Assembly (NCBI GenBank): GCA_002688155.1
Contig: NZCH01000103.1
Location: forward strand, 1-19,438
Length of the DNA: 19,438 nt
From: Phycisphaerae bacterium
GTDB lineage: Bacteria; Planctomycetota; Phycisphaerae; Phycisphaerales; Phycisphaeraceae
Reading direction: 5' to 3'
Part shown: piece by piece, positions 13,541 to 19,438 of the stretch
How positions within the stretch are numbered: the stretch's first letter is position 1
How the letters are laid out: every line of letters begins with the position of its first letter
Notes under the pieces: generated by a model
Databases searched by the model: none
What the model saw: the letters and a program-made list of their open reading frames with translations, nothing else
What the model was told of the DNA's origin: nothing
Made by a program: the position numbers and the translations under genes

Positions 13541-13957
13541 ATGCCACTAATGCCCAAACGCGTCAAGTTCCGCAAGCAACAGCGCGGCAAGATCCGCGGC
13601 GTTGCAGCGCGCGGCAACTACGTCGCTTTCGGTGAGTTCGGGCTTCAGTGTCTCGAAACCGGCTGGCTTACCGCGCGCCAGATCGAAGCCGGTCGCGTCG
13701 CCGCAAGGCAGTACTCCGGCCGCGAAGGGAAACTCTTCGTACGCGTCTTCCCCGACAAGCCGATCAGCAAAAAGCCGTTGGAAACCCGCATGGGTAAGGG
13801 TAAGGCCGAACCCGAATTTTGGTGCGCCCGTGTCAAACCGGGCACGATCCTGTACGAACTGGCCGGCATTCCCGAAGCCACCGCCACCCAGGCGTTCACG
13901 CGCGTTGCCCACAAAATGCCGTTTCGCTGCCGACTTGTCCACCGAAGACACGTATAA
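13541..13957 (+). CDS. rplP: Large-subunit ribosomal protein L16
   Basis: A 138-residue protein beside the A-site tRNA. MPKRVKFRKQQRGKIRG, FGEFGLQCLETGWLTARQIEAGR, KPLETRMGKGKAEPEFWCARVKPG, and YELAGIPEATATQAFTRVAHKMP are canonical. Two in-frame ATGs, 13541 and 13550, are possible; relatives start at either MLMPKR or MPKR. The protein ends with a basic HRRHV. A repeat copy follows after one base. Confidence 0.97.
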   Translation: MPLMPKRVKFRKQQRGKIRGVAARGNYVAFGEFGLQCLETGWLTARQIEAGRVAARQYSGREGKLFVRVFPDKPISKKPLETRMGKGKAEPEFWCARVKPGTILYELAGIPEATATQAFTRVAHKMPFRCRLVHRRHV

Positions 13958-13958
13958 A

Positions 13959-13982
13959 CCAGCCGCTCGCGGCTTATCGCAC
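13959..13982 (+). repeat. Operon repeat, copy F
   Basis: AGCCGCTCGCGGCTTATCGCA begins one or two bases after the rplP TAA. The loop is TC instead of TT, but the GCCGC/GCGGC arms are kept. The copy ends 9 bp before the rpmC ATG. Confidence 0.7.
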
Positions 13983-13991
13983 GACGACACC

Positions 13992-14198
13992 ATGAAAGCA
14001 TCTGAAGTTCACAAAATGTCCGACGAAGAACTGAACGTGGAGGAACAGTCGCTGCGCATGCGCCTGTACGAGTTACGTTCGCAGGCCGTCACCGAAAAGC
14101 TCGAGAACCCGAGGCAGATGCCCAACCTTCGCCGTGACATCGCGCGTTTGCTCACCGAACGAAACCTCCGAAACAAGCAGCAAAAGGTGTCTATCTGA
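13992..14198 (+). CDS. rpmC: Large-subunit ribosomal protein L29
   Basis: A 68-residue two-helix protein next to L23 at the tunnel exit. MKASEVHKMSDEELNVEEQ, then LRMRLYELRSQAVTEKLENP and RRDIARLLTERNLR are the family pattern; length is normal. Only 3 bp separate it from rpsQ. No Shine-Dalgarno is seen, since a repeat copy occupies its upstream region. Confidence 0.95.
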   Translation: MKASEVHKMSDEELNVEEQSLRMRLYELRSQAVTEKLENPRQMPNLRRDIARLLTERNLRNKQQKVSI

Positions 14199-14201
14199 CC
14201 C

Positions 14202-14498
14202 ATGACCACAGCCACCGAACAGTCAGAATCAAGTAAAGCGCGCAACCCGTTGCGCGGGAACAAAACCGGTACCGTTGTCACGGACAACCGTGACAAGTCG
14301 ATCGTTGTCGCCATCGACTTTCAGTTTCGGCACGCCAAATACGGCAAGCTGTTGCGCCGGACGACGAAACTGCACGTGCACGACGAAAACAACGAGGCGC
14401 GCACCGGCGATAAGGTGGAGATCGCAAACTGCCGCCCGATCAGCAAGACCAAGAGCTGGCGGCTGGTGAAAATCACCGTCCAGGCGCCGCAGGATTGA
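14202..14498 (+). CDS. rpsQ: Small-subunit ribosomal protein S17
   Basis: A 98-residue OB-fold protein that binds 16S rRNA early in assembly. GNKTGTVVTDNRDKSIVVAID, HAKYGKLLRRTTKLHVHDENN and GDKVEIANCRPISKTKSWRLVKI are diagnostic. The first 15 or so residues (TTATEQSESSKARNPL) extend beyond E. coli S17; there is no internal Met to start later. It sits 3 bp after rpmC and 4 bp before rplN, so the three are tightly coupled. Confidence 0.96.
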   Translation: MTTATEQSESSKARNPLRGNKTGTVVTDNRDKSIVVAIDFQFRHAKYGKLLRRTTKLHVHDENNEARTGDKVEIANCRPISKTKSWRLVKITVQAPQD

Positions 14499-14502
14499 TG
14501 TC

Positions 14503-14889
14503 ATGATTCAGCAAGAATCCAGAGTCGAAGTTGCCGACAACTCGGGCGCCAAGATCGCGTACGTGATCCGCAAACTCGGTGGTTCGGGCCCGCGCGGCAA
14601 GTTCACCCGGCGGACTGCGGGCATCGGCGACCGCGTCGTGTGCTCCGTCAAAAAGGCACTGCCCGGCTCGGAAATGAAGACGGGTACGATTGTCAAGGGC
14701 GTCGTCGTCCGTACCAAAGCGCCCACCCGTCGGCCCGATGGCAGCTACGTGCGATTCGACTCCAACGCGGTTGTCCTCATCGACGACGAAGGCAACCCCC
14801 GAGGCACAAGAATCTTCGGTGCCGTCGCACGTGAACTGCGCGAAAAAAACTACATGAAAATCGTTTCCCTCGCATCCGAAGTCGTATGA
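14503..14889 (+). CDS. rplN: Large-subunit ribosomal protein L14
   Basis: A 128-residue protein at the subunit interface and the target of the silencing factor RsfS. MIQQESRVEVADNSGAKIA, the basic central part with KGVVVRTKAP, and GTRIFGAVARELREKNYMKIVSLASEV are canonical. A short insertion-like stretch (GSGPRGKFTRRTAGIGDRVV) makes it six residues longer than E. coli L14. The start lies 4 bp after rpsQ. Confidence 0.97.
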   Translation: MIQQESRVEVADNSGAKIAYVIRKLGGSGPRGKFTRRTAGIGDRVVCSVKKALPGSEMKTGTIVKGVVVRTKAPTRRPDGSYVRFDSNAVVLIDDEGNPRGTRIFGAVARELREKNYMKIVSLASEVV

Positions 14890-14930
14890 GCAACACCCCC
14901 GAATAGCCATTAACCATTAACTGATACTCT

Positions 14931-15272
14931 ATGCCCCGACACATTTGCAAAGGTGACCTGGTCCGCGTGATCCGCGGTAGCGACAGCAAGCGCCCCAACC
15001 CGGTGGGCAAGGTGCTCGAGGTTTTGCCCGGCGGACGCAAGGCGATCGTGCAGGGCATAAACGTGCGTCGCAAATCCGTTAAACCCAGCCAGGCCAACCA
15101 GCAGGGCGGCGTCATTGATAAGGAAATGCCCATTGATATTTCCAATATCCTGCCTGTGGTTGACGGTGAGGCGACTCGCGTACGATTCGAAATCGACAAG
15201 AACGGTGCCAAGAAGCGAGTGGCCGTCAAGGACGGCAGTCAGATTGGCTCGGAACTCAAGAAGGCAAGGTAA
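14931..15272 (+). CDS. rplX: Large-subunit ribosomal protein L24
   Basis: A 113-residue assembly initiator that binds the 5' region of 23S rRNA. The KOW motif is visible near the N-terminus (ICKGDLVRVIRGSDSKRP then GKVLEVLPGGRKAIVQGINVRRK), followed by GGVIDKEMPIDISNI. Length is close to the bacterial norm of 102-110. The 41 bp upstream is AT-richer than usual here and has no Shine-Dalgarno. rplE starts 6 bp downstream. Confidence 0.96.
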   Translation: MPRHICKGDLVRVIRGSDSKRPNPVGKVLEVLPGGRKAIVQGINVRRKSVKPSQANQQGGVIDKEMPIDISNILPVVDGEATRVRFEIDKNGAKKRVAVKDGSQIGSELKKAR

Positions 15273-15278
15273 ACCGAC

Positions 15279-15845
15279 ATGCCTCCGCGATTGAAGGAAA
15301 AATTCGACACCCAGATCGTTGACAAGCTCAAAGAGCAGTTCAGCGTCAAAAACGCGATGGCGATGCCGCGCCTCGATAAGATTGTCATCAACGTCGGCAT
15401 GGGCAATCAGATCGAAGGCACGAAGCTTAACGCGGTGGCGCGTGACCAGGTGATCAACGACCTGCGCCGCATCACCGGGCAGCAGCCGGTCATGTGTAAG
15501 GCCAAGAAGTCCGTGTCAAACTTCAAGGTCCGTGCCGGAATGGAAGTGGGCGTTATGGTTACGCTGCGCGGCGTGCGCATGTGGGAGTTCTTCGATCGCC
15601 TGCTCACGCTGGCGATCCCGCGCATTAAAGACTTTCGCGGCCTGTCCGACAAGGCGTTCGATGGGCGCGGCAACTACGCCATGGGCGTCGACGAGCAGGG
15701 GATCTTCCCTGAAGTGGATATGGCCAACGCCAAATTCGCGCACGGCATGAATGTCAACTTTATCTTCACTCACAGCGATAACGACAAGTCGATGTTCGTC
15801 CTGCGGGAAATGGGCATGCCGTTTACGCGAGAGGATGAAAACTGA
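15279..15845 (+). CDS. rplE: Large-subunit ribosomal protein L5
   Basis: A 188-residue 5S rRNA-binding protein of the central protuberance. NAMAMPRLDKIVINVGMG, ITGQQPVMCKAKKSVSNFKVR, GMEVGVMVTLRG, MWEFFDRLLTLAIPRIKDFRGL and YAMGVDEQGIFPEVD are the L5 signatures. Length is slightly above E. coli (179). AAGG (15266-15269) lies 9 nt before the ATG at 15279. Confidence 0.97.
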   Translation: MPPRLKEKFDTQIVDKLKEQFSVKNAMAMPRLDKIVINVGMGNQIEGTKLNAVARDQVINDLRRITGQQPVMCKAKKSVSNFKVRAGMEVGVMVTLRGVRMWEFFDRLLTLAIPRIKDFRGLSDKAFDGRGNYAMGVDEQGIFPEVDMANAKFAHGMNVNFIFTHSDNDKSMFVLREMGMPFTREDEN

Positions 15846-15889
15846 TTCACCGCATACCCGCGGCGCAAATGTCGCGGATGGAGATCGCA

Positions 15890-16159
15890 ATGTCATCAAA
15901 ATCGACTATGACACGCATGGCGCGCATCAGCAAGACGGTTCAGAAGTACGCGAAGCTGCGTCAGCAGCTCAAGGATAGTAAGGACTACGCCGCGCTTCAG
16001 CGTCTGCCGCGTGACGCGAGCCCAACCCGGTTGCGCAACCTGTGCCTGATCACCGGCCGAAGCCGCAGCGTTTATCGCAAGTTCAAGATCTCACGCATCA
16101 AACTGCGCGAACTGGCGCTCGAAGGCAAAGTGCCCGGCATGAGAAAGGCGTCCTGGTAA
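15890..16159 (+). CDS. rpsN: Small-subunit ribosomal protein S14, zinc-free type
   Basis: An 89-residue protein of the 30S head. RLRNLCLITGRSRSVYRKFKISRIKLRELALEGKVPGMRKASW is the expected C-terminal signature in blocks; shown here are NLCLITGRSRSVYRKF and VPGMRKASW. It lacks the two CxxC pairs of zinc-binding S14, so it is the C-minus type, though shorter than the 101 residues of E. coli. ATG at 15890 is chosen because GGAG (15880-15883) stands 6 nt before it and the family-like basic N-terminus begins there; an ATG at 15869 would add seven residues. Confidence 0.93.
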   Translation: MSSKSTMTRMARISKTVQKYAKLRQQLKDSKDYAALQRLPRDASPTRLRNLCLITGRSRSVYRKFKISRIKLRELALEGKVPGMRKASW

Positions 16160-16172
16160 ACCTGCACTCGGT

Positions 16173-16197
16173 CCGGCCGCGAAGCACCATCGGCCGG
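16173..16197 (+). other. Hairpin in the rpsN-rpsH gap
   Basis: CCGGCCG (16173-16179) and CGGCCGG (16191-16197) form a perfect seven-pair GC stem around an 11-nt loop. No T tract follows, so it does not look like a terminator. It lies 35 bp upstream of rpsH, whose E. coli counterpart S8 is the regulator of the spc operon. Confidence 0.45.
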
Positions 16198-16232
16198 CGC
16201 TCCTGTTTCAACGTTCGACGGAGAACCGCTGA

Positions 16233-16631
16233 ATGTCCTACAACGACACGATCTCTGACATGCTCACGCGTGTCCGCAACGCCATGCGCAACCACAGCGA
16301 GTCGGTCGATTGCCGTAATAGCAACGTCTGCCAGGGTATCGCTAAAGTTTTGCAGTCTGAAGGATACGCGGAGGGTTTTTCCGTGATCGACGATGGCAGG
16401 CAGGGCATCCTGCGCGTTCGGCTTAGTTATGGTCCACGCGGTGAATTGCTGTTCAGTCACCTGCGTCGTGAGAGCAAGCCTGGTTGCCGCGTATATGTCA
16501 AGGCCACCGAAATCCCACGTCCCGCCGCGGGTCTGGGCGTGGCAGTCATCAGCACGCCACGCGGTGTGCTCAGTGACCGCCAGGCGCGTCAGGAGCACGT
16601 TGGCGGCGAACTGTTATGCACCATCCAATAA
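16233..16631 (+). CDS. rpsH: Small-subunit ribosomal protein S8
   Basis: A 132-residue primary 16S rRNA-binding protein; in E. coli it also represses spc translation. NDTISDMLTRVRNAM at the start, then IAKVLQSEGYAEGF, and the C-terminal GLGVAVISTPRGVLSDRQARQEHVGGELLC are standard. The terminus is TIQ where most have EVW or similar. GGAG (16220-16223) precedes the ATG by 9 nt. A GC-rich hairpin lies upstream. Confidence 0.96.
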   Translation: MSYNDTISDMLTRVRNAMRNHSESVDCRNSNVCQGIAKVLQSEGYAEGFSVIDDGRQGILRVRLSYGPRGELLFSHLRRESKPGCRVYVKATEIPRPAAGLGVAVISTPRGVLSDRQARQEHVGGELLCTIQ

Positions 16632-16652
16632 ACCCTGCTACCCCCGGCGAGA

Positions 16653-16673
16653 CGCCACCGCTTGCGGCGTAAC
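16653..16673 (+). repeat. Operon repeat, copy G
   Basis: GCCACCGCTTGCGGCGTAACG lies in the rpsH-rplF gap, 21 bp after the rpsH stop and 10 bp before the rplF start. The core CCGCTTGCGGC is kept; the tail diverges. Confidence 0.65.
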
Positions 16674-16683
16674 GAATATAAAA

Positions 16684-17235
16684 ATGTCACGCATCGGCAA
16701 AAAACCCATCCCGCTGCCCTCGGCCGTCAAAGTGTCGGTCGCCGGTAACAACGTCACCGTTGAGGCCGGGTCGAATCGACTCTCGATCGCCCATCGTCCG
16801 GAGGTAACCGTGCACGTCGACAGCGACACCAACAGTGTCGTTGTCGAACGTCAGGACGACCTGCGTACGTCCAAGGCCATGCACGGGCTCACGAGATCAC
16901 TGATCGCGAACATGGTCCAGGGCGTCACCGGAGGCTTCACGAAAGAACTCGAAATTGTCGGCGCTGGCTGGAACGCGCAGGTCAAGGGAACGAAGGTCAA
17001 CTTGAACGTCGGCTACGCGGACACGAAAATCGTGGATATCCCCATGGGCGTGACCGTCGAGGTCACCGGCCCTCGGATCAAGGTCGCCGGTATCGACAAA
17101 CAAGCAGTTGGCCAGTGTGCCGCGGAGATTCGCGCCAAACGCCCGCCAGAGCCGTACAATGGCCGCGGTGTCAAATATGTGGACGAGCAGATACAGCGCA
17201 AACAAGGCAAACAGTTTGTCGGCGGCGAGGCATAA
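16684..17235 (+). CDS. rplF: Large-subunit ribosomal protein L6
   Basis: A 183-residue protein near the factor-binding site of the 50S. MSRIGKKPIPLPSAVKVSV opens the first of two similar domains; HGLTRSLIANMVQGVTGGFTKELEI links to the second, which contains GYADTKIVDIPMGVTVEV, VAGIDKQAVGQCAAEIR and the end PPEPYNGRGVKYVDE. Length is typical (176-183). A longer upstream frame is rejected because it overlaps rpsH. No Shine-Dalgarno; a repeat copy ends 10 bp before the ATG. Confidence 0.96.
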   Translation: MSRIGKKPIPLPSAVKVSVAGNNVTVEAGSNRLSIAHRPEVTVHVDSDTNSVVVERQDDLRTSKAMHGLTRSLIANMVQGVTGGFTKELEIVGAGWNAQVKGTKVNLNVGYADTKIVDIPMGVTVEVTGPRIKVAGIDKQAVGQCAAEIRAKRPPEPYNGRGVKYVDEQIQRKQGKQFVGGEA

Positions 17236-17302
17236 CAGGGAAACGTGACCCCCAAGGCCGATATGCTGGCCGCGAAACGCCGGATTTGATGAGATTTCAG
17301 CG

Positions 17303-17653
17303 ATGATGAACCCACGCACCCAACGCAGAATTCGCCGCAAGCGTGGTATGCGAAAGACCCTGTTCGGGACGCCGCAGCGCCCGCGGATGGCGGTCTATCG
17401 CAGCCTCAAGCACATTTATGTGCAGATCGTCGACGACCTGTCAGGTACGACGCTCGCCAGTGCCAGTTCCGTGCAATCCAAGGCGGCGTCCAGCGGCAAC
17501 GCCGCCGCGGCTGCCCAAGTCGGCAAAGCCATCGCGGAAAAGGCTGGCGTAGCCGGTATCCAAACCGTCACGTTCGATCGTAGCGGCTTTCGATACCACG
17601 GAAGAATCAAATCGCTCGCCGACGCGGCGCGCGAAGGAGGACTCAAGTTCTAA
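17303..17653 (+). CDS. rplR: Large-subunit ribosomal protein L18
   Basis: A 116-residue 5S rRNA-binding protein. The basic N-terminus (RRIRRKRGMRKTLFGTPQRPR) leads to MAVYRSLKHIYVQIVDD, then an Ala/Ser-rich helix and AAAAQVGKAIAEKA, FDRSGFRYHGRIKSLADAAREGGLKF. Two consecutive ATGs (17303, 17306) are possible starts. The 67 bp upstream of it has no recognised signal. Confidence 0.96.
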   Translation: MMNPRTQRRIRRKRGMRKTLFGTPQRPRMAVYRSLKHIYVQIVDDLSGTTLASASSVQSKAASSGNAAAAAQVGKAIAEKAGVAGIQTVTFDRSGFRYHGRIKSLADAAREGGLKF

Positions 17654-17680
17654 CTGGACCATGCGAGCCGACACTCCGCC

Positions 17681-17700
17681 CGCCTGCGCCTACGCAGGCG
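17681..17700 (+). repeat. Perfect inverted repeat before rpsE
   Basis: CGCCTGCG-CCTA-CGCAGGCG is an 8-pair perfect stem with a 4-nt loop. It lies 27 bp after the rplR stop and 35 bp before rpsE. No T tract follows (AGTCGGAAAACG). It looks like a REP-type palindrome rather than a terminator. Confidence 0.55.
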
Positions 17701-17735
17701 AGTCGGAAAACGAAAATCGCAAATGAGCACCCCTT

Positions 17736-18512
17736 ATGGCCGAGAGACTTAAAGAATCATCACCGGAAATGCAGGACCTCGAATCGACGACCGTAAAGAT
17801 TTTCCGGACCGCCGCGGTGGTCAAGGGCGGCCGGCGTTTTAGCTTTGCCGCGCTCGTCGTGGTTGGCGATCACCGCGGTCGCGTCGGACTGGGTTACGGT
17901 AAGGCGCCGGGTGTACCCGCCGCCATCGAGAAAGCGCAGAAAGAAGCGCGCAAGAACCTGGTGTCAATTACCCTGCTTGGTGCAACCATCCCCCATCCGG
18001 TCGACTCGCGATTCGGTGCCGCGCACGTGAGACTGGTGCCCGCTGCGCCGGGCACTGGCGTGATTGCCGGCGGCACCGTCCGCGCCGTGCTCGAACTGGC
18101 AGGCGTGCGCGATTGTCTGACCAAATCGTACGGGTCGAACAATCAGAAGAACCTGTGCAAGGCAACGGTCCGCGGCCTGGCGCTGCTGCAGAGCAAGGAG
18201 CGCGTGGCTGAACTCCGCGGCGTTGAAATTGAGCCAACCGAGGTCGAAGAACGCATTGCGCAAGGCGAGAAGTATGCGCCGATCGTTCGCTCCGAACGGG
18301 CTAAGGCACCGGTGTCGACGGCAAAGGACAGCAGGGGCCAGAATCGGGGCCGTGGCCGCGGCAAGCCCCGCGGGAGCGTTGGGCCCCGGGCCGCACAGGC
18401 CGCGCCTGTGCCGACTGACACGCAGGCACCGGCCGGCGAGGCCTCGCCTCCAACGCAAACGGACGCACCCGAACAGCAACCCGGCACCGCCCCCGAGGCG
18501 CCGACCGCGTAA
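17736..18512 (+). CDS. rpsE: Small-subunit ribosomal protein S5 with long C-terminal tail
   Basis: A 258-residue protein; S5 is normally about 165. The standard part (residues about 15-165) has the double-stranded RNA-binding N-domain (VVKGGRRFSFAALVVVGD, VGLGYGKAPGVPAAIEKA) and the C-domain (GTGVIAGGTVRAVLELAGVRDCLTKSYGSNN). After about residue 165 come a charged linker, then RGQNRGRGRGKPRG (RG-rich, like RNA-binding tails), then roughly 45 residues rich in Ala, Pro, Thr, Gln and Glu. The tail is in frame, with no stop or frameshift. It is followed by rplO without rpmD between. The tail function is unknown. Confidence 0.94.
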   Translation: MAERLKESSPEMQDLESTTVKIFRTAAVVKGGRRFSFAALVVVGDHRGRVGLGYGKAPGVPAAIEKAQKEARKNLVSITLLGATIPHPVDSRFGAAHVRLVPAAPGTGVIAGGTVRAVLELAGVRDCLTKSYGSNNQKNLCKATVRGLALLQSKERVAELRGVEIEPTEVEERIAQGEKYAPIVRSERAKAPVSTAKDSRGQNRGRGRGKPRGSVGPRAAQAAPVPTDTQAPAGEASPPTQTDAPEQQPGTAPEAPTA

Positions 18513-18559
18513 CACCCCAAACCGGTCCTTCGCCGCCGGTCTTGATATATGACTGCACC

Positions 18560-18565
18560 GAGGAG
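18560..18565 (+). promoter_or_regulatory. Shine-Dalgarno of rplO
   Basis: GAGGAG lies 11 nt before ATG 18577 and 14 nt before the second ATG at 18580. It is among the clearest ribosome-binding sites in the cluster. Confidence 0.6.
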
Positions 18566-18576
18566 TTTCGACCGTT

Positions 18577-19053
18577 ATGATGATCCACGAAATTACAGCT
18601 CAGGTTGGTTCGCATAAGCGACGCCGGCGCGTCGGTCGCGGCATCGCCGCGGGCCAAGGCAAGACGTGCGGCCGCGGGCACAAGGGCGCAAGGTCGCGTT
18701 CAGGGTTCTCGCGCAAGGCTGGCCACGAAGGTGGACAGATGCCGTTCTTTCGCAGGTTCCCCAAACGCGGGTTCTCCAACATTCTGTTCCGCACCGAATA
18801 CGCGGTGGTCAACATCAAAACGATCGATGATCGGTTTGAGGACGGTGCCGAAATTTCGGCGCAAACGCTCGTGGACGCGGGGATGATTGGCAATGCCGGC
18901 CAACTCGTCAAAATACTTGGCGACGGTGAAACGACCAAGAAATTCACGGTCATCGCCTCGAAGTTCAGCAAGTCCGCGCAGGAAAAGGTTACGGGCGCCG
19001 GTGGGACCGTCGAGTTGGTGGTCCGCACTCCGGCGGGTCCAGCGGCCGAATGA
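18577..19053 (+). CDS. rplO: Large-subunit ribosomal protein L15
   Basis: A 158-residue late-assembly protein. The extended basic N-part RRRRVGRGIAAGQGKTCGRGHKG, then GFSRKAGHEGGQMPFFRRFPKRGF, and a globular C-domain with GAEISAQTLVDAGMI and LVKILGDGE are family features. Length is near normal (144-150 plus a short Pro/Ala end). Start is at 18577 or 18580. It directly follows rpsE, where rpmD (L30) stands in many bacteria. Confidence 0.96.
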   Translation: MMIHEITAQVGSHKRRRRVGRGIAAGQGKTCGRGHKGARSRSGFSRKAGHEGGQMPFFRRFPKRGFSNILFRTEYAVVNIKTIDDRFEDGAEISAQTLVDAGMIGNAGQLVKILGDGETTKKFTVIASKFSKSAQEKVTGAGGTVELVVRTPAGPAAE

Positions 19054-19090
19054 GTTATGCTGATATAACAAGTGCCTTGCCGGCCATATT

Positions 19091-19139
19091 CCCTCTCCCT
19101 GCCGGGGAGGAACGCTCGCGCAGCGTGCAAAGTGAGGGT
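19091..19139 (+). repeat. Cloverleaf-like repeat element before secY
   Basis: CCCTC (19091-19095) and GAGGG (19134-19138) flank two inner hairpins: TCCC/GGGA (about 19096-19099 with 19104-19107) and ACGCT/AGCGT (19112-19116 with 19122-19126). The shape and CCCTCTCCC...GTGAGGG ends resemble a class of dispersed intergenic palindromes common in many bacterial genomes. A small GTTAT/ATAAC inverted repeat lies just before it, shortly after the rplO stop. Confidence 0.5.
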
Positions 19140-19229
19140 TAACCGCCACATGGTTCACGAACCCCACGAATTCAAAGTGGTTTTGGTCACACGTTTCATC
19201 GCCTTGCCTGCCGGATCACGGATGAACCC

Positions 19230-19438
19230 ATGCTTCAGGCAATCCTAAACATCTTCAAGATCGCGGAACTGCGCAACAAGCTGGCGTTTACGTTCGGCAT
19301 GTTGATCATTTACCGAATCGGATTCTGGATCCCGCTTCCGGGAATGAACCAGGAGGAGATCCTCAGCTTCGCTGAAAAGCAGACGGGTGCCGTCGGCGAC
19401 GTCATGGCGTACATGATGATCTTCACCGGCGGGTCGCT
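19230..19438 (+). CDS. secY: Preprotein translocase subunit SecY, 5' part
   Basis: The first 69 residues of the inner-membrane protein-conducting channel, cut by the window edge. MLQAILNIFKIAELRNKLAFTFGML is the cytoplasmic N-terminus leading into TM1, IIYRIGFWIPLPGMN continues it, and the following sequence reaches MMIFTGGS at the start of the plug region, as in the family. ATG at 19230 is used; the ATG at 19222 is in another frame and stops quickly. The gap to rplO is 176 bp and holds a repeat element; no Shine-Dalgarno or clear promoter is visible. Confidence 0.95.
   Translation, partial: MLQAILNIFKIAELRNKLAFTFGMLIIYRIGFWIPLPGMNQEEILSFAEKQTGAVGDVMAYMMIFTGGS

Noticed and set aside
8720..16673. 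CRISPR array from the repeated CCGCTTGCGG units
   Set aside because: Units are separated by whole genes, spacing is irregular, and no cas gene is present.

Overview
The window is GC-rich bacterial chromosome carrying, on the + strand from about 8.76 kb to the right edge, a nearly complete S10-spc ribosomal protein cluster. To its left are nine ordinary metabolic and envelope genes on both strands. Several traits suggest a planctomycete, possibly class Phycisphaerae: the protein style, a small HTH protein with an acidic linker and C-terminal membrane helices, an orphan lipid-enzyme gene, weak or absent Shine-Dalgarno sites, S5 with a long tail, and no rpmD. This is inference from sequence style, not a database result.

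Left part (1-8700): the 3' part of an HpnN-like RND/MMPL transporter converges on tadA (29 bp overlap). tadA diverges from glycerate 2-kinase across 26 bp that hold overlapping -10 elements on both strands. Glycerate kinase overlaps by ATGA a membrane-anchored solute-binding protein. On the - strand follow a phosphatidylserine decarboxylase proenzyme and, upstream of it, a membrane-anchored helix-turn-helix protein. Then come a calcineurin-type metallophosphoesterase (+), a probable ferritin-like protein of unknown role (-), and a bifunctional nuclease (BFN/DUF151) protein (+).

Right part (8757-19438): a strong promoter (TTGACA, 16 bp, extended TAAACT) drives rpsJ-rplC-rplD-rplW-rplB-rpsS-rplV-rpsC-rplP-rpmC-rpsQ-rplN-rplX-rplE-rpsN-rpsH-rplF-rplR-rpsE-rplO-secY (secY runs off the edge). 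Order is the usual bacterial one except that rpmD (L30) is missing. The genes build both ribosomal subunits, and SecY is the translocon channel.

The most unusual content lies between the ribosomal genes. A short hairpin-forming repeat (core CCGCTTGCGGCTTAGCGC) sits directly behind many stop codons in the cluster, and one copy forms the C-terminus of L22. The rplC-rplD gap (250 bp) holds a predicted branched RNA structure and a possible second promoter. The rpsJ leader can fold into mutually exclusive hairpins. Two further repeat-like hairpin elements sit before rpsE and secY. No CRISPR array, insertion sequence, tRNA or rRNA gene was seen, and no gene-free stretch exceeds 300 bp.
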